DNA from: Ursus arctos
Taxonomy: Eukaryota > Chordata > Mammalia > Carnivora > Ursidae
Assembly: GCF_023065955.2 (NCBI RefSeq)
Contig: NW_026623050.1
Coordinates: 21,658,501 to 21,722,500 of the forward strand
Direction: 5' to 3'
DNA length: 64,000 nt
In this document: piece after piece, positions 1 through 12,178 of the stretch
Position numbering within the stretch: position 1 is the stretch's first letter
How the letters are laid out: each line of letters begins with the position of its first letter
Notes under the pieces: model-generated
Seen by the model: the letters and a program-made list of their open reading frames with translations, nothing else
Told to the model about the DNA's origin: nothing
Databases searched by the model: none
Program-made: the position numbers and the translations under genes

Positions 1-243
1 TTTTTGGTAGGTGGCAGGGTTAGGAGGAAGTTCAGTTTTGGATGTGTTGAATGTGAGGTGCTTGCTGGTGGAATGCCCAGACATCACTTGGAAACACAAG
101 GTGGAGATATAGACTTGGGGAGTGATCCAATTTGGAGGCTAACATCTACAGCTTATCATTTCCAGCCAGCGGTTCTTTATTTTCTTCAGATCAACTATGG
201 TAAGGACTTTCTGTTTTTCATTTTGAGCATTTATTTTCTTTTA

Positions 244-413
244 TTTTTTTTAAGATTTCATTTATTTATTTGACAGAGAGATAGAGAGAGCACAGCAGGG
301 GGAGCAGCAGGCTTGCCTAGCAGGGAGCCCGATGCAGGGTTAGATCCCAGGCCCCGGGACCATGACCTGAGCTGAAGGCAGACACCTAACAACTGAGCCA
401 CCCAGGCGCCCCC
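244..413 (-). mobile_element. CAN SINE (SINEC), antisense
   Basis: It opens with the poly-T/'aagattt..atttatttgacagagag' tail complement and ends with the complement of the tRNA-like head ('gagccacccaggcgcccc'). About 170 bp with moderate divergence. Confidence 0.93.
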
Positions 414-495
414 ATTTCTGAACGTTTAACTTGCATTTTATCTTGAATGCAAAAAAGGCAGTCTTCATGCAGAAGCTCAAAAATGAGCATGCAAG

Positions 496-693
496 GGGCC
501 CCTGGATGGCTTAATCAGTTAAGTATCTGCCCTCAGCTCGGGTCATGATCACAGGGTCCTGGGATCAAGCCCCACGTTGGGCTTCCTGCTCAGCAGGGAG
601 CCTGCTTCTCCCTCTCCCCCTGCCCGTGCTCTCTCTCTCTCTCTCTCACTCACTCTTTCTCTCAAATAAATAAATCAAATCTTTTTAAAAACT
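496..693 (+). mobile_element. CAN SINE with perfect TSD
   Basis: A GGGGCC..CTGG head, a tRNA-like region, a CT-rich body, then AAATAAATAAATC and an A-rich tail. It is flanked by the direct repeat GAGCATGCAAGG at 485-496 and 694-705. Confidence 0.95.
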
Positions 694-2092
694 GAGCATG
701 CAAGGTGAAATTGTGCAGTGATTTCAATCAATGAAAAAATTATGATTGCTTCATGAACTTCAAAATTGTTGTCAAAACATTAAAATCTCTTATTATCTAT
801 ACATGTACAGAGGAATGAAAAAATAAAGCTATTACTTAGTATATTGAAATTTAAGGCATTAGAAATATTGAGAATGGAAGTGTTTTATTTCTTTGTTTTA
901 AACGCATCAAGAGTAACCTAAACACTGCTTGCCTTCTTCTCACTGTATAACCTACAATAGGGAATAAGGATCTTGTGTTTGCCCTAGTGAATTGTTATAC
1001 TCTTTCCTAAGTTTGGATTAGCTTCCAACATTTTATCCTTTGAAATTTGTGTTGTGAAGTATCTCCAAAAGTTCTGTTAATGTGGAGGGGTTTTTTTTGT
1101 TTTGTTTTGTTTTGGTTTTTTGCCTGTGTTACTTCTGGGATATCTCCACCCTTTTTGTTGCAACCACTTTCCTTCTTTATGTTGATAAGTTCTCCTTCAT
1201 GAAGTTCTTAGGCTGTACATCTAGAGTCTTTCAAACAGTGGCAGTGCCAACATTCCCACCGTCAGCTATTTCTTCTATAATTCTATTTATGTTCAATGTG
1301 AATTTCACTTCCAGCCGTGTTATTTTTGGGTTATCTGCTGTACTGTTGGCCGATTCCCTCTTTTGATTATCCATTTTTATAAAATGTCATGTGAATTTAT
1401 CACTGGGAGACCAGATTGCAACACAACTACACACTTTTGCTGTGTGTGTATAAAATGAATAACAGATGCAGAGTGATCAATCACTGATAGACTTTGAAAG
1501 AAGGGATTCAGTTGGTCACTGATCACAATGTGCATGTGTTATTTATGTGGTGATTTGTAGACTGAAGACCCAGCAACGAAGTTTGTACTTTATGCAATTA
1601 CTGAACCGAACTAAATCATGGTAACTGAAACGTGAATGGTGACGTTCAGGACTGGATTATTTAACTAAACCATGGTAACTGGAAATCATGCATGTCAGAA
1701 CCATGCAAAGTGAGACCTGTGTAGAATCCAGCTGAGGGCTGCTGAGGAAATCTAGATATATCTATGCAACATTCATTCCCTTCCTTTCATACCTCTTCTT
1801 TCTCCCCACTTTTTAGCTATTTCATTTCTATTAGTATCACCTCTAGAGAGTGTTAACAGTAATTTGCAAGGCATCCTAAATTAGTCAGTTTTACTACTGA
1901 TAATTTTGGTTAAATATCTGACCTAAAATGGGGGTTTTAAATTATCCTCAATCATATATTTTCTGTCCTGTTTTCATTTCCTATAACCATGGTCTGCTGA
2001 ATTAACATTGCTGTAATAATGTTCTGTCATAAAGGACTTTTATTATAATAAATTCTGTGTTGTTCAACATCCTGCCAATCAGAATTATCTTT

Positions 2093-2210
2093 TCATTCAT
2101 TCATTCGGTAAATATGTGCTAGGCACTGTACCATGTGCTTGGAATATTTTGTATCAGCAAATAAAACGGGCAATAATCCTTGCCCCTGTGTGCTTACATT
2201 TTAGTTGGTA
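2093..2210. repeat. L2 LINE fragment
   Basis: The sequence matches the ancient L2 pattern of 'attcattc..aaatatgtgctaggcactgtaccatgtgcttgg' followed by 'cagcaaataaaac..ccttgcccctgtgtgcttacattttag'. Orientation is not assigned. Confidence 0.7.
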
Positions 2211-2407
2211 GTTGTGAGGGGCTGGACCATGAGGCAGTAATAATGAAGTCTGCTACAGTGCTACCATGTTGTTAGGCTATGATGATATTATAAATAAGAC
2301 AAATAAAGATATTCAAGTATATGTTTTTTTAAAAGGATTAGCAACTTTGGCAAGGTGATCAAAATTAATACCACTAATAAAATGATATTATGAACATCAT
2401 GTACTTT

Positions 2408-2531
2408 CTTTTTTATTTTTTTAAAGAACTTTATTTTTTTTAGAAAGGAAAAAAGGGGGGAGGAGCCGGGGGAGAGGGAGAGAGAGAATCAAAATCAGAT
2501 GTTTAACCAACTGAGCCACTCAAGTGCTCCT
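2408..2531 (-). mobile_element. Internally deleted CAN SINE
   Basis: Only about 124 bp: the T-rich tail and purine-rich body join directly to the last part of the head ('gtttaaccaactgagccactcaagtgctcc'), skipping most of the tRNA-like region. The direct repeat ACATCATGTACTTT at both sides shows that it is one insertion. Confidence 0.85.
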
Positions 2532-2733
2532 GACATCATGTACTTTAGATAGGATGCCCTAAAACGGGCATAATATCACTATGTGATATTCTGGTCAGAT
2601 ATGTGTGACTTTAATCCAATCCTGATGAAACTTCAGACAAATCCCAAATTATAGACATTCTATACAAAAGGAAGTATCCTCCAAAAATGTGAATATCATA
2701 AATGCTGAAGGTTTTTTTTTAACATCAATTTTA

Positions 2734-2943
2734 GGGGTGCCTGGGTGGCTCAGTCATTAAGCATCTGCCTTCATTCAGCTCAGGGCGTGATCCTGGCGTT
2801 CTGGGATCGAGCCCCACATCAGGCTCTTCCGCTGGGAGCCTGCTTCTTCCTCTCCCACTCCCCCTGCTTGTGTTCCCTCTCTCGCTGGCTGTCTCTCTCT
2901 CTGTCAAGTAAATAAATACAATCTTTTTAAAAAATAAATAAAT
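2734..2943 (+). mobile_element. CAN SINE, long-body arctoid type
   Basis: Complete element with the 'ccccctgcttgtgttccctctctcgctgg' style body and an A/T-rich tail. The flanks repeat ATCAATTTTAG at about 2724 and 2944. Confidence 0.95.
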
Positions 2944-3603
2944 ATCAATTTTAGCATTCTTTATTGCCAGGAATTTTATACCAAAAGATCATTATTCACA
3001 TTTCTGTATCTGCAGCAAATTTTGACTCTATTTACAGAATATCTTCTTGAAGCATGCATTTTGACACTGTTTTGGGGACTGTCTTCACTTGAATTACATA
3101 GCAAACAAAGCCTGAACAAATTTGAGGACTGGCACTTCGTTGGGAGATGTAATCCAGGGACAGGGAGAGTGAGGAAATAAGCAAATGAGGCCGAAGAGGG
3201 TGCATTACTAATCTGACCACAGTTTCATGAAGAGATACGGTAAGGATGTCTTTGGGAAAATCATACCTAGAAAACAAAAGCTTAATTCTGATGTTTTGCT
3301 TTATTTATTATAGTGTTTATTCAGTGGCTTTACTGAGCACCTACTCAGTACTGAGCACCTGGCTTAGTATTAGAATACCACTGAGGATTTCACCCTAAGT
3401 CACCTAATTCTCAACCGCATGGATATATCTACACCTTGTGTTGAGTTTTTCTGTTCAGAAGTCCTTTCAAGTCAAATGATTTTCTATCTCCTTTTTACTG
3501 AGAAGAGCTAAATGAGCAGTTGAGGTTCCATTTCTACATAGGAGAGGCTTAAATGGTTGGAAGTAGGTCTTAGAACTTGTACTCCATGTAAGAATGAAAA
3601 CTA

Positions 3604-3803
3604 TTTTTTTTAAGATTTTATTTATTTATTTGACAGAGAGAGAGACAGCCAGCGAGAGAGGGAACACAAGCAGGGGGAGTGGGAAAGGAAGAAGCAGGCT
3701 CCCAGAAGAGCAAGGAGCCCGGTGCGGGGCTTGATTCCAGGACCCTGGGATCATGCCCTGTGCCAAAGGCAGACACTTAACAACTGAGATACCCAGGCCC
3801 CCC
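3604..3803 (-). mobile_element. CAN SINE, long-body type
   Basis: Complete antisense element ending in 'acccaggccccc'. It is flanked by TGAAAACTA at 3595-3603 and again at 3804-3812. Confidence 0.95.
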
Positions 3804-3819
3804 TGAAAACTAATTTCTT

Positions 3820-3932
3820 TTTTTTTAATAATAATTTATTATTATGTTATGTTAGTCACCATACAGTACATCCTTAGTTTTTGATGTAGTGTTCCATGAT
3901 TCATTATTTGCATATAACACCCAGTGCTCCAT
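3820..3932 (-). mobile_element. Carnivore L1 3'-end fragment, abutting a SINE
   Basis: Antisense L1 3' terminus with a T-rich start, then 'gttagtcaccatacagtac' and the complement of 'ggagcactgggtgttat'. This is the characteristic tail of carnivore L1. It is 5'-truncated to about 113 bp, with a 16-bp TSD TGAAAACTAATTTCTT at 3804-3819 and 3933-3948. Confidence 0.88.
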
Positions 3933-4324
3933 TGAAAACTAATTTCTTGACCTCTCTTGATTTAAGCCTTTATAATATTTACCTTGAAAACTACTATAGA
4001 CTTATATTCAGAAGAAAGTAAAAAAAAAAAAATCATTCTAAAGCCAAATAGAAAAATGTGTGGGTATTAATATGTTTTGGGGGATACCCTGAGTCATTTC
4101 CCTCCATTGGTTAAAAAAGGGCATTTTTAAGCAAAATGGTGCCACAGTAAAAGAAATTTGTTTTTGCTATTCCTCCACTCTCCTCTTTTTCATGTTTCTT
4201 CCCTACCCCCATAGACATAAGGATCTTAAATATTCATGCTGCCCTTGCCTACCTATGGCAACCCCTGATCTTGCCTTTTCTAGACAGTGCTTCATTTTAT
4301 TTATTCTTTTATAGTGCCTTTTAT

Positions 4325-4720
4325 ACTAACCTCCTGCCATCACAAAGTGCCATAGACTGGGTGGCTTAAACAATAGAAAAATATTTTCTCACAGTTCTGG
4401 AGACTAAAAGTCAAGATCAAGATGCTGTAGGGTTTGTGTCTGATGAGAGCTCTCCCCTTGAGATGCAAATGGCCACGTTCCTACTATAGACACCTATGGC
4501 CTTTCCTCAGTGAATGCATGGGTGGGGGAGGTGGGTGGAGAGCAAGTTCTCTGGTGTTTCTTCTTATAGGGACACTAATCCTATCAGAAGAGAATCCCAC
4601 CCTTATGACCTCATTTAACTTTAATTACTTCCTTAGAGACCTCATCAAATACAGCCACACTCAGGGTTAGGACTTCAGCATGTGAATTTTGGGGGGATGC
4701 AAACATTCAGTTCACACCAT
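4325..4720 (-). mobile_element. MLT1/MST-like MaLR solo LTR, antisense
   Basis: It contains the antisense MaLR signatures 'ccatagactgggtggcttaaacaatag', 'ctcacagttctggagactaaaagtc', 'cttatagggacactaatcc' and 'gtgaattttggggggatgcaaacattcag'. It has no internal region and no coding capacity. Only the LTR is present. Confidence 0.88.
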
Positions 4721-5113
4721 CTCTTGTTGTAAGTCTTCTCTCAAATCTTAACTTTCCCCTAGCATAGCCTTAGAGACTTGTTTTGGCTAGGTAGCTATTG
4801 TGATGAACTAATCTGTCAACAGACTAGTTCTGCTCTTAAAGAGTGATTCACACAGGAAAGCAGATAGAGTTTTATCTGTTAGAGAGTATCAGTTTGAAAG
4901 AAGCATTTTATTAATTCATCTAACCATCAAGCGTTGCTGGCCATGCTCAGCCCTATACCCAAGCATTTGCTAGATGCTTCAGAAACGTAGGCATGTGATG
5001 CCTAGGCATCTATTTTTTCCCCATTTCTGGCATATACCATTTTGGATTTCTCATTATTAATGGTATCATTGAAGTTCAGAGAAGAAACTTCAATAACAAC
5101 GAGAACAAAGATA

Positions 5114-5284
5114 GGCATGCCTGGGTGGCTCAGTTGGTTGAGCGTCCGGGTCTTGATACCAGATCAGGTCATGATCTCAGGATCCTGGGATGGAGTTCCG
5201 TGCTCAGCACGGAGTCTGCTTGCCTCCCTCTGCCTGCTCCTCCCTCCCTAAAATAAATAAATCTTTAAAAAAAAAAAAAAAAGA
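5114..5284 (+). mobile_element. CAN SINE, short-body type
   Basis: It has the 'gcctgggtggctcagttggttgagcg' head, a shortened CT body and AAATAAATAAATC plus A-tail. Flanked by GAACAAAGATA copies at about 5103 and 5289. Confidence 0.93.
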
Positions 5285-7878
5285 ATGGGAACAAAGATAT
5301 ACAAATCATACTTTCTAAATTTAAGTTCTAGTTCTATATAATTTATTAATAATCCCAGAAATGAAGACAATAATAAGCCTTATACTATGGTGATTTGTGA
5401 GGAAATTGATTCACTTATTTTGAAATATACTGTGCCAGCTACTAATTTATTGCTTCTCAGCTCTAAATTCCCCCTTCATTCACTCTCTGCAAAAACTCCC
5501 CCTTAAAATGAGCACAACTAAACTTTATCAGTAGAGACCATGGGAAGGACATTGCAGAAAGAAGAGGGTTTCTCTTCCTGGTTCCTGATTGTTGCATTTT
5601 GCCTTTTCTAGTTCCTGCTGTATCATCTATCAGTGGTGCAAGTATGTGGGGAGGAACTTCTGGCTCTGCTCCAACTGTATACCCAAAGTGCACAGTCCCC
5701 CAGCAACCTTGCAGACCCCAGCCCAGGCCCAGTGACCACCTCAGGGTGGTTACTCCAGTGCGGGCACCATGCACTCTAAGCCTTGTGCTCACAACAGGGC
5801 CTCAACTCCCTCTAAGCCTGACAGCCTTGGCTCACCTGCACTAGTGAGGGAGACCAGGTAGGGCGCTCTTGCAGCAGGCAAGAGATAATGACATCTTTTA
5901 ACTAGGGTTATTGAAGTAGAGATAATGAGAATGGTTGGTTCCAGATACAATTTGGAATTAGAGCCAATAAAACTTACTGATGGATTGAATGTGGGGTGTG
6001 ATTTAAAGTGAGAAACTAGATATTTGTACCAAGCAATGGGATAAACAATAGAGGCATAATTTATTGAGATGGAAAAGATTCAGGGAAGTCCATTATTTGG
6101 GAAGTGGGGAAGGCAGATGGAAATCAAGTTATCTATTTTAACCATGTTTAATTTGAAATAATTATGAGACATACAAGTAAAGATACTGAGTAAGCAGTTC
6201 GATATACTAGCCTAGAACTCAGGAGAGAAAAGAAGGTTGAACATACAAATTAGAGTCATCAGCATTTAGATGGTTTACTAAGCCATGGCTCTGGATAGGA
6301 TTACATGAAGTGTAGATAAAGAATAGAAAGAAGGAAAAAGAAAGGGGAATGGAACAGAGGGGAGAGGAAGAGACAGTTCTGGAATAAATACAGAGCAAGC
6401 TTAGGAGAGAGATTGAACCATCAGCTGTGGTATTAGCTTGTCATGGGTGATCCTGGTAAGAAACTTTTTAAGGGTATCAGTATAAACAAAACCAGTTTAA
6501 CACTAATAACAGCTCTAGACCTCTGAGGGCTGCTTTTTTTCAAATCTTATTGATTGCACTAATATCTTCTATTCCTTCAAACCAACCATCACATTGTTAC
6601 ACTAAACCACTTGGAACTGTACTTTCCTTCTTTTATTTCAGCCATTGGTTTGTCAGCAAATTGGAAAGCACAGGTGGGAACTGATGACATTTGAAACATT
6701 TTTATTTTCAGGCATTTATACCATCTTTGTTACCATTTGAATTTCAGGTCTTGCTCTGACAAACTCAATTTTACCTGAACATTAAGTAAATGAAAATCAG
6801 CCTGGGAACTGTGAGAATAGATAGGGTTGGGGTCCTCATGTCTGAGATGTTCTTGGCTCGATCTGAGCTCTATCCAACATCATTTGCTCCACCTTGCTTC
6901 TTTCAACATTAAGCATATATTAATTGAACTCCTTTCCTTGCTCTAGTTTCTTCATACTATTTATCATTACCTGACATTATGTTATGTAACTTATTTCCTT
7001 ATCTGCTTACTGTCTGTCGTACCCTGGCTCCCATGTAGAACAAAAACTCCACGAAGTCACAGACTTTGTTTTATTCATTCCTGTTCTATATGCTGTCCTT
7101 GGACGAGTGGCACATAATTGGTGCCCAATATTTGTTGAACAAATGAACTTACCAGAAATTAGCTTGGTTAAAACAGAAAAAAATCACGTAGTACAAAAAT
7201 TAGCTTGTTTCCTCCTCGAAATTAAAAGGGATATATTATGTAATGATTGAACTATGGTAACTGGTAATGAATACACACAGTACACAAATGTTAGTACAAG
7301 TCCTGACAAAGCTGTTTAAAAGATAGTATGCACATCAGGGAGTTCACAGGTTACTCAGGCTTTTGTCATTCTCTCTGAAGCTGGACAGTGTGAAAGGGAA
7401 AGGTCTCTCCTTCTGTTTATATTTGTACCTTCAGTGTGAGAGCAGCGAAAGAGAACAAACATGGTGGGGGAACATCTGAAGGTCAGCTTTAGGGGCACCA
7501 GATTAGGAATGAGCTACACAGACATCTCACATCCATCATTCATTTATTCATTCATTCTGTATCTCTCTCTTTCTTTCTCTCTCTTTGCTATTCTCTCTTG
7601 TGTTCTGGCTCCCCTTGACCAACTAAAATACCCACCCTATCCCTAATTTGCCTTCAAAACGGTATACCTTTCTCCAGAACAGATGATCTTAACCAATATG
7701 CTAATTTTTAGAGTCTATTAAGCCTATCAACCTATTGTCGGTTTTGCATGTTGCCTTCCCCACCCCCTGCCCCAGTATTCTCTCTTTTGACTTTGTTTAA
7801 TTGGCTCCAGCATAGAGACTGGCACTACATAAATGTTAGTTCCTGTTTCTCCCTCCCTTAAGACACACATAGATGAAG

Positions 7879-8062
7879 GGGCACCTGGACAGCTCAGTTG
7901 GTCAAGTGTCTGACTCTTGATTTTGGCTCTGGTCATGATCTCAGGGTCATGATGTCCAGCCCAGCATCAGGCTCTGTGCTGGGCATGGAGCCTGCTTGAG
8001 ATTCTCTCTCTCCCTCTGACCCTCTCCTCTCTCTAAAATAAATAAATAAAATACTTTAAAAA
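7879..8062 (+). mobile_element. CAN SINE, older type
   Basis: Diverged head followed by 'gcctgcttgagattctctctctccctctg', then an A-rich tail. TSD AAGACACACATAGAT at about 7860 and 8063. Confidence 0.93.
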
Positions 8063-9149
8063 AAGACACACATAGATTAAGCATCTTCTTCAGACCAAGT
8101 ACACACCAAAAATTAAGAAGACACAATTTTACTTTCAATGAGCTGATACTCCTGCCAGGATAATAGCAGTGCTGGTGTTGATACGGATGGAGTTAATGTG
8201 GTTTTATTTATTGAGCCTTCCTTCCCTGGCTCCTGGATCAGGGAAAAGTAGAGGCTTGTTCATTTCTATCACCTTTCGTGAACATTAGCATGTTTTATAA
8301 ATTTTATGATTACCTTATTATACAGTTTGTATTGACTATAGATTTTGTGTACAGATACCTTCAAGGATTGATTATGTAACTTCTTTTTCAAAAAGACTCA
8401 AAGTCTGACTATAATCCTGTCACAGTGGCCTGGTTTCAGTTTTTGGAATATTCCAAGCTTCCCCTTCAAAGCCTTGTTAATGCTCTCAGTATGAGCCTCT
8501 CTGCCTGGAATGCTCTCCTCTTGGCTCTTAGGCACAGCCAGGTTCTCCAACATGAAGCCACCATAACCATCTTACATAACAGCCAATGCTATCACTATAC
8601 CTAATCATAACACTTATTTGTTTCCTTTGTGAGACTTGACATCATTTATAGTTATTTCAATGACTTGTTTTTAGGTTTACTGTCTTCTTCACGAAACTGT
8701 GAGGCAAATCTTGTCTGTCATGTTCATAGCTATACTCCCAATGCATAGCAGAGTACCTGGCATATAATAGTTGTTGAGTAAATATTTGTCAAATGACTGG
8801 TTAAGTAATGAGAAAGACAGCAAAAGAGGGGAGGAAAGATGGAGAGAAAAAGAGACCTGCACAATCCTCAATCATCTTGCTCTTCTGAACTCTTGAAGGG
8901 TCTACTGTCTGTTAATCTTCAAAACTCTTTCCTTGTATACCTCCTAAAATAATGCATTTAAGTGATACATGCCTCACATGTTTAAGTTGATATCTATAAT
9001 TTTGCATCCTAAGTTTAAGTAAATGCAAACAATAAATATCCTGTATATTATAAATAGCATTTAAAATAAATCTATTACACAATATTCTTTGAAATTTATC
9101 CAATGGGACATAAAGACAATAAAGATTTAATATCCACCACTATTCATTT

Positions 9150-9870
9150 TTAAAAGGCACAAACATTCAGCCATACCACTCCTAGACATCAGTTGGAAAG
9201 TAGTATAGAGGTCCCCTGAAAGACATATACAAAAGTACTCATAGCAACTTTATCCACAATAAACAAAAACTGAAGAAAAAAACAACTGTTCCTCAGCAGT
9301 AGAAAGGCCAAGTAAATTATGGTACATACATATGTACATACATACATATATACACTGGGATATTATGTAGCAATGATTCTCCAACTCTTTGGTCTCAGGA
9401 CCCCTTTATACTCCTAAAACTTACTGAGGACACCAATGACTTTTTAAAATCCATTTGGACAGTTCTATCAACATGTGTCATATTAAAAACTAGAACTGAG
9501 ACATTTTTAAAATGTTTATTAACCTAACAACAATGACATGGATAAACCTTGAAAAAGTTATGCCAAGTGAAAGGAGCCAGACACACATACACACAAATAT
9601 TGTGTGATTTCACTTATTGGAAGTACCTAGAATAGTTAAATTCATAGAAACAGAAAAGAAAATGGTGGTTGCCAAGGGCTAGGAAGAAAGGCAAACAGAG
9701 AGTTATTGTTTAATGCATAAAGAGTTACAGTTTGGGAACAGAAAATGTTCTAGAGAAGAATGGTGGTGACAACTGCATAACAATGTGAATGTACTTAAGG
9801 TCACTTACCTATACACCTAAAAATAGTTAAAATGGTAAATTTTGTTATGTATATCCTACCAAATTAAAAA
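9150..9870 (+). mobile_element. Old L1 3' UTR fragment
   Basis: Ancestral L1 3' end. It includes 'actcatagcaactttatccacaat', 'gacatggataaaccttgaaaa', 'gtgatttcacttattggaagtacc' and the terminal 'aatggtaaattttgttatgtat'. An unrelated insert-like stretch at about 9370-9520 ('ggtctcaggacccctttatac') breaks the match and may be a DNA-transposon fragment. Confidence 0.8.
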
Positions 9871-10724
9871 ATAACAATAATAAATCTATTCCATGTTAAG
9901 GTATATATTTTTATATATGAGTGTATCTTCCAAATAAAAATATTAGTAAGAAGTAGTAGCCTTATTTTTAATTATTGGCAAGTCTTTTAACAGTCAGGCT
10001 TAATAGAAGACAATTGAATTTTGATATCTGCTTCTATTTCAATCTGTCACAATGAGTTCTTTTGTTAAAGTATATGAAGAAAATCTGGCCTTACAAAAAT
10101 ATATAACGGAGAAGAGAAAGATTATTTTAATAATCTTCTCAGAAAATTCTGAATTGCCTTCTTTAATACTACATCAAAACTTGATAAGTGGTAATTTCTT
10201 AAAATACTGGTTCGTTAATATATGCAGATCTTCCAAATACTGACATACTTCACTGTATGTCAGAAAAAGCACATTTGTTAATATCACCACCAATCTCAAC
10301 AGAAAAGTTGTAAAGTACTGGGAAGATATTAAGCCCAGGATAGTGAATATAAATTTTCCAAAATTCCACTTTTGCTCGAAAATGCAAATTTTATCAATGT
10401 CAACAAATATAGTCAGTTGTTTGCCTTGAAGTAACAGGCTCACTCCTTTTTTTTTTTTAACAAAGTATCTGCCAAACACTTGTCTGAGTAATCATAGTTT
10501 GCCCTTGTTTTTTTCAAGTAAAAATGAAGTTCTAGGAAAAAAACCAACCAGTTCAGTTCACAATTCAGTTGCACAAGTGCTTTGTTTTTTATACAATCAT
10601 CATACTCCTATATGCAGCAGAAGTACTTCATGTGTATTTTCCATTTCATCATATATAATATTAAGAAGACACGTACTAGTCTCAGTAACCTATGAATGGA
10701 AGGAAGCTTCTTCAATCTAATAAA

Positions 10725-11410
10725 AAACTATGAAACACCTATTTCTAATATCATAACTAATGATAAAAAACTGAATGTTTTCCCTTCCAAGACTGAAAAC
10801 AAGGCAAGGATATTTGCTTTCATTGCTTCTACTCAACATTGTACTCAAGAATCTAGCCAGTGCAATAAGACAAGAATTCATCTGTGAATAAAGACAGTTT
10901 TATTTCTTTCTGTTCAATCTATGCGCTTTTTATATATATGCGCTTTTTTATATATATAAATTATATATAATAACATTATTATATATAATTTATATATATA
11001 TATATAATTATGAGAAATAATTACCAAAAAGCTGCTAGAATTAAAAAGTGGATTTAACAAATTCACAGGATATAATATAAAATTATATGTAATTAACAAC
11101 TGGAAACTGAAATGTAAAAAATAAAATTTTCAAAAAATAGAAAATACTTAGGAATAAATCTAAGAAAATTTGTGCAAGATTTTTGTATCCTGTAAACCAT
11201 GATATATTCATGAGAGAAATTTAAAAAGATATAAATAGAAATTTAAAAAGATATAAATAAACATATACCATGTTCATGGATCTAAAGATTTAATTTTTTT
11301 AAGGTGGAAATTTTCCCCAAACAAATCAAAATCCCAGTCTTTTTGTAGAAATTGACAAGCTAATTTTAAGCTTTCCATGGTAAACCCAAGCATCCAGAAT
11401 AACCAAACAA
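10725..11410 (+). mobile_element. Diverged L1 ORF2 3' fragment
   Basis: The sequence resembles L1 ORF2 downstream of the reverse transcriptase core ('tttgctttcattgcttctactcaacattgtactcaag', 'acaggatataatataaaattatatg', 'aatacttaggaataaatc', 'catgttcatggatc'). It is broken by the AT-rich palindrome at 10949-11000. It has many stops and is non-functional. Confidence 0.75.
10921..11010. repeat. AT-rich palindrome and tandem repeat
   Basis: It starts with a duplicated 'atgcgctttttatatat'-like unit and continues into a perfect inverted repeat. The 25-bp arms at 10949-10973 and 10976-11000 are separated by two bases (CA). The palindrome lies inside an L1 remnant. Confidence 0.9.
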
Positions 11411-11781
11411 CTTTCGAATTCTTTTCCTCTTGAGTTCTTTAAAGTGGGTATGACGTTTAAAACAAGGGCTTAAAACAAATTGGCTGTCAACATAGATGTT
11501 ATGGACATTAGAAGAATAGTAACACAACACTATAAATAATATTACGACAACAAATTCAACAACATAGATGAAAAAGACAAATTTCTTGAAATTTACCACG
11601 TGCCAAAATAGGCACAAGGAAAAGCAGAACAATAAACAAATTGAATTGTTATAAAAAACCTTCCCCCAAAGAAAACTCCAGGGTCAGACAGTTTCACTAC
11701 TGAAAACACTGAAGTTACACAAATGATTTTCAGGAAAAAGTGGAGGAAAGAACACTATCCAACTCATTTTATAAGGCCAAC
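11411..11781 (+). mobile_element. L1 ORF2 fragment, left part of an L1 split by MLT1
   Basis: Remnant of L1 ORF2 ending 'ccaactcattttataaggccaac'. The text resumes at 12184 after the MLT1 LTR, so 11411-11781 and 12184 onward were one L1. Degenerate and not coding. Confidence 0.75.
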
Positions 11782-12178
11782 AGTTATGGGCTGAATTGTG
11801 TCCCCTCTCTCCAAAAACTCATATGTTGAAGTCCCAACTCTTAGTACTTCAGAATATAACCACATTTGGAAATAAGGTCTTTATTATGGTGATTAAATCA
11901 AAACAATACTGTTAGAGTAGGGTCTTAATCTAATATGACTAGCGTCCCTATAAGAGGAAGAAGAGACACCATGGGCACGTGGTTGCATAGAGAAAGGCCA
12001 TGTGAAGACACAGTGAGAAGACGGCCATCTACAAGCCAAGGAGAGAGGCATTAGGAGAAACCAAACATGTCAACAACTTGATCTTGAACTTCTCGCCTCA
12101 GAACTGCGAGAAAATAAATTCTGTTGGTTAAGCCCAGTCTGTGGTATTTTGTCACAGCAGCCTTAGGAAACTAACATA
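11782..12178 (+). mobile_element. MLT1-type MaLR solo LTR inside L1
   Basis: Sense MaLR LTR: 'gttatgggctgaattgtgtcccc', 'aaactcatatgttgaagtcccaac', 'cttgatcttgaacttctcgcc', 'aataaattctgttgg' and the end 'ctaacata'. It is bounded by the 5-bp TSD CCAAC at 11777-11781 and 12179-12183. There is no internal proviral sequence. Confidence 0.92.

Noticed and set aside
1610..1690. Repeated 'ctaaa(t/c)catggtaactg' about 55 bp apart
   Set aside because: Only two short copies; too little to call an array or a CRISPR-like structure.
5463..5844. Pair of opposing frames in a C-rich stretch, possible exon
   Set aside because: No convincing splice signals or domain, and no conserved protein recognised. Left as unassigned intergenic DNA.
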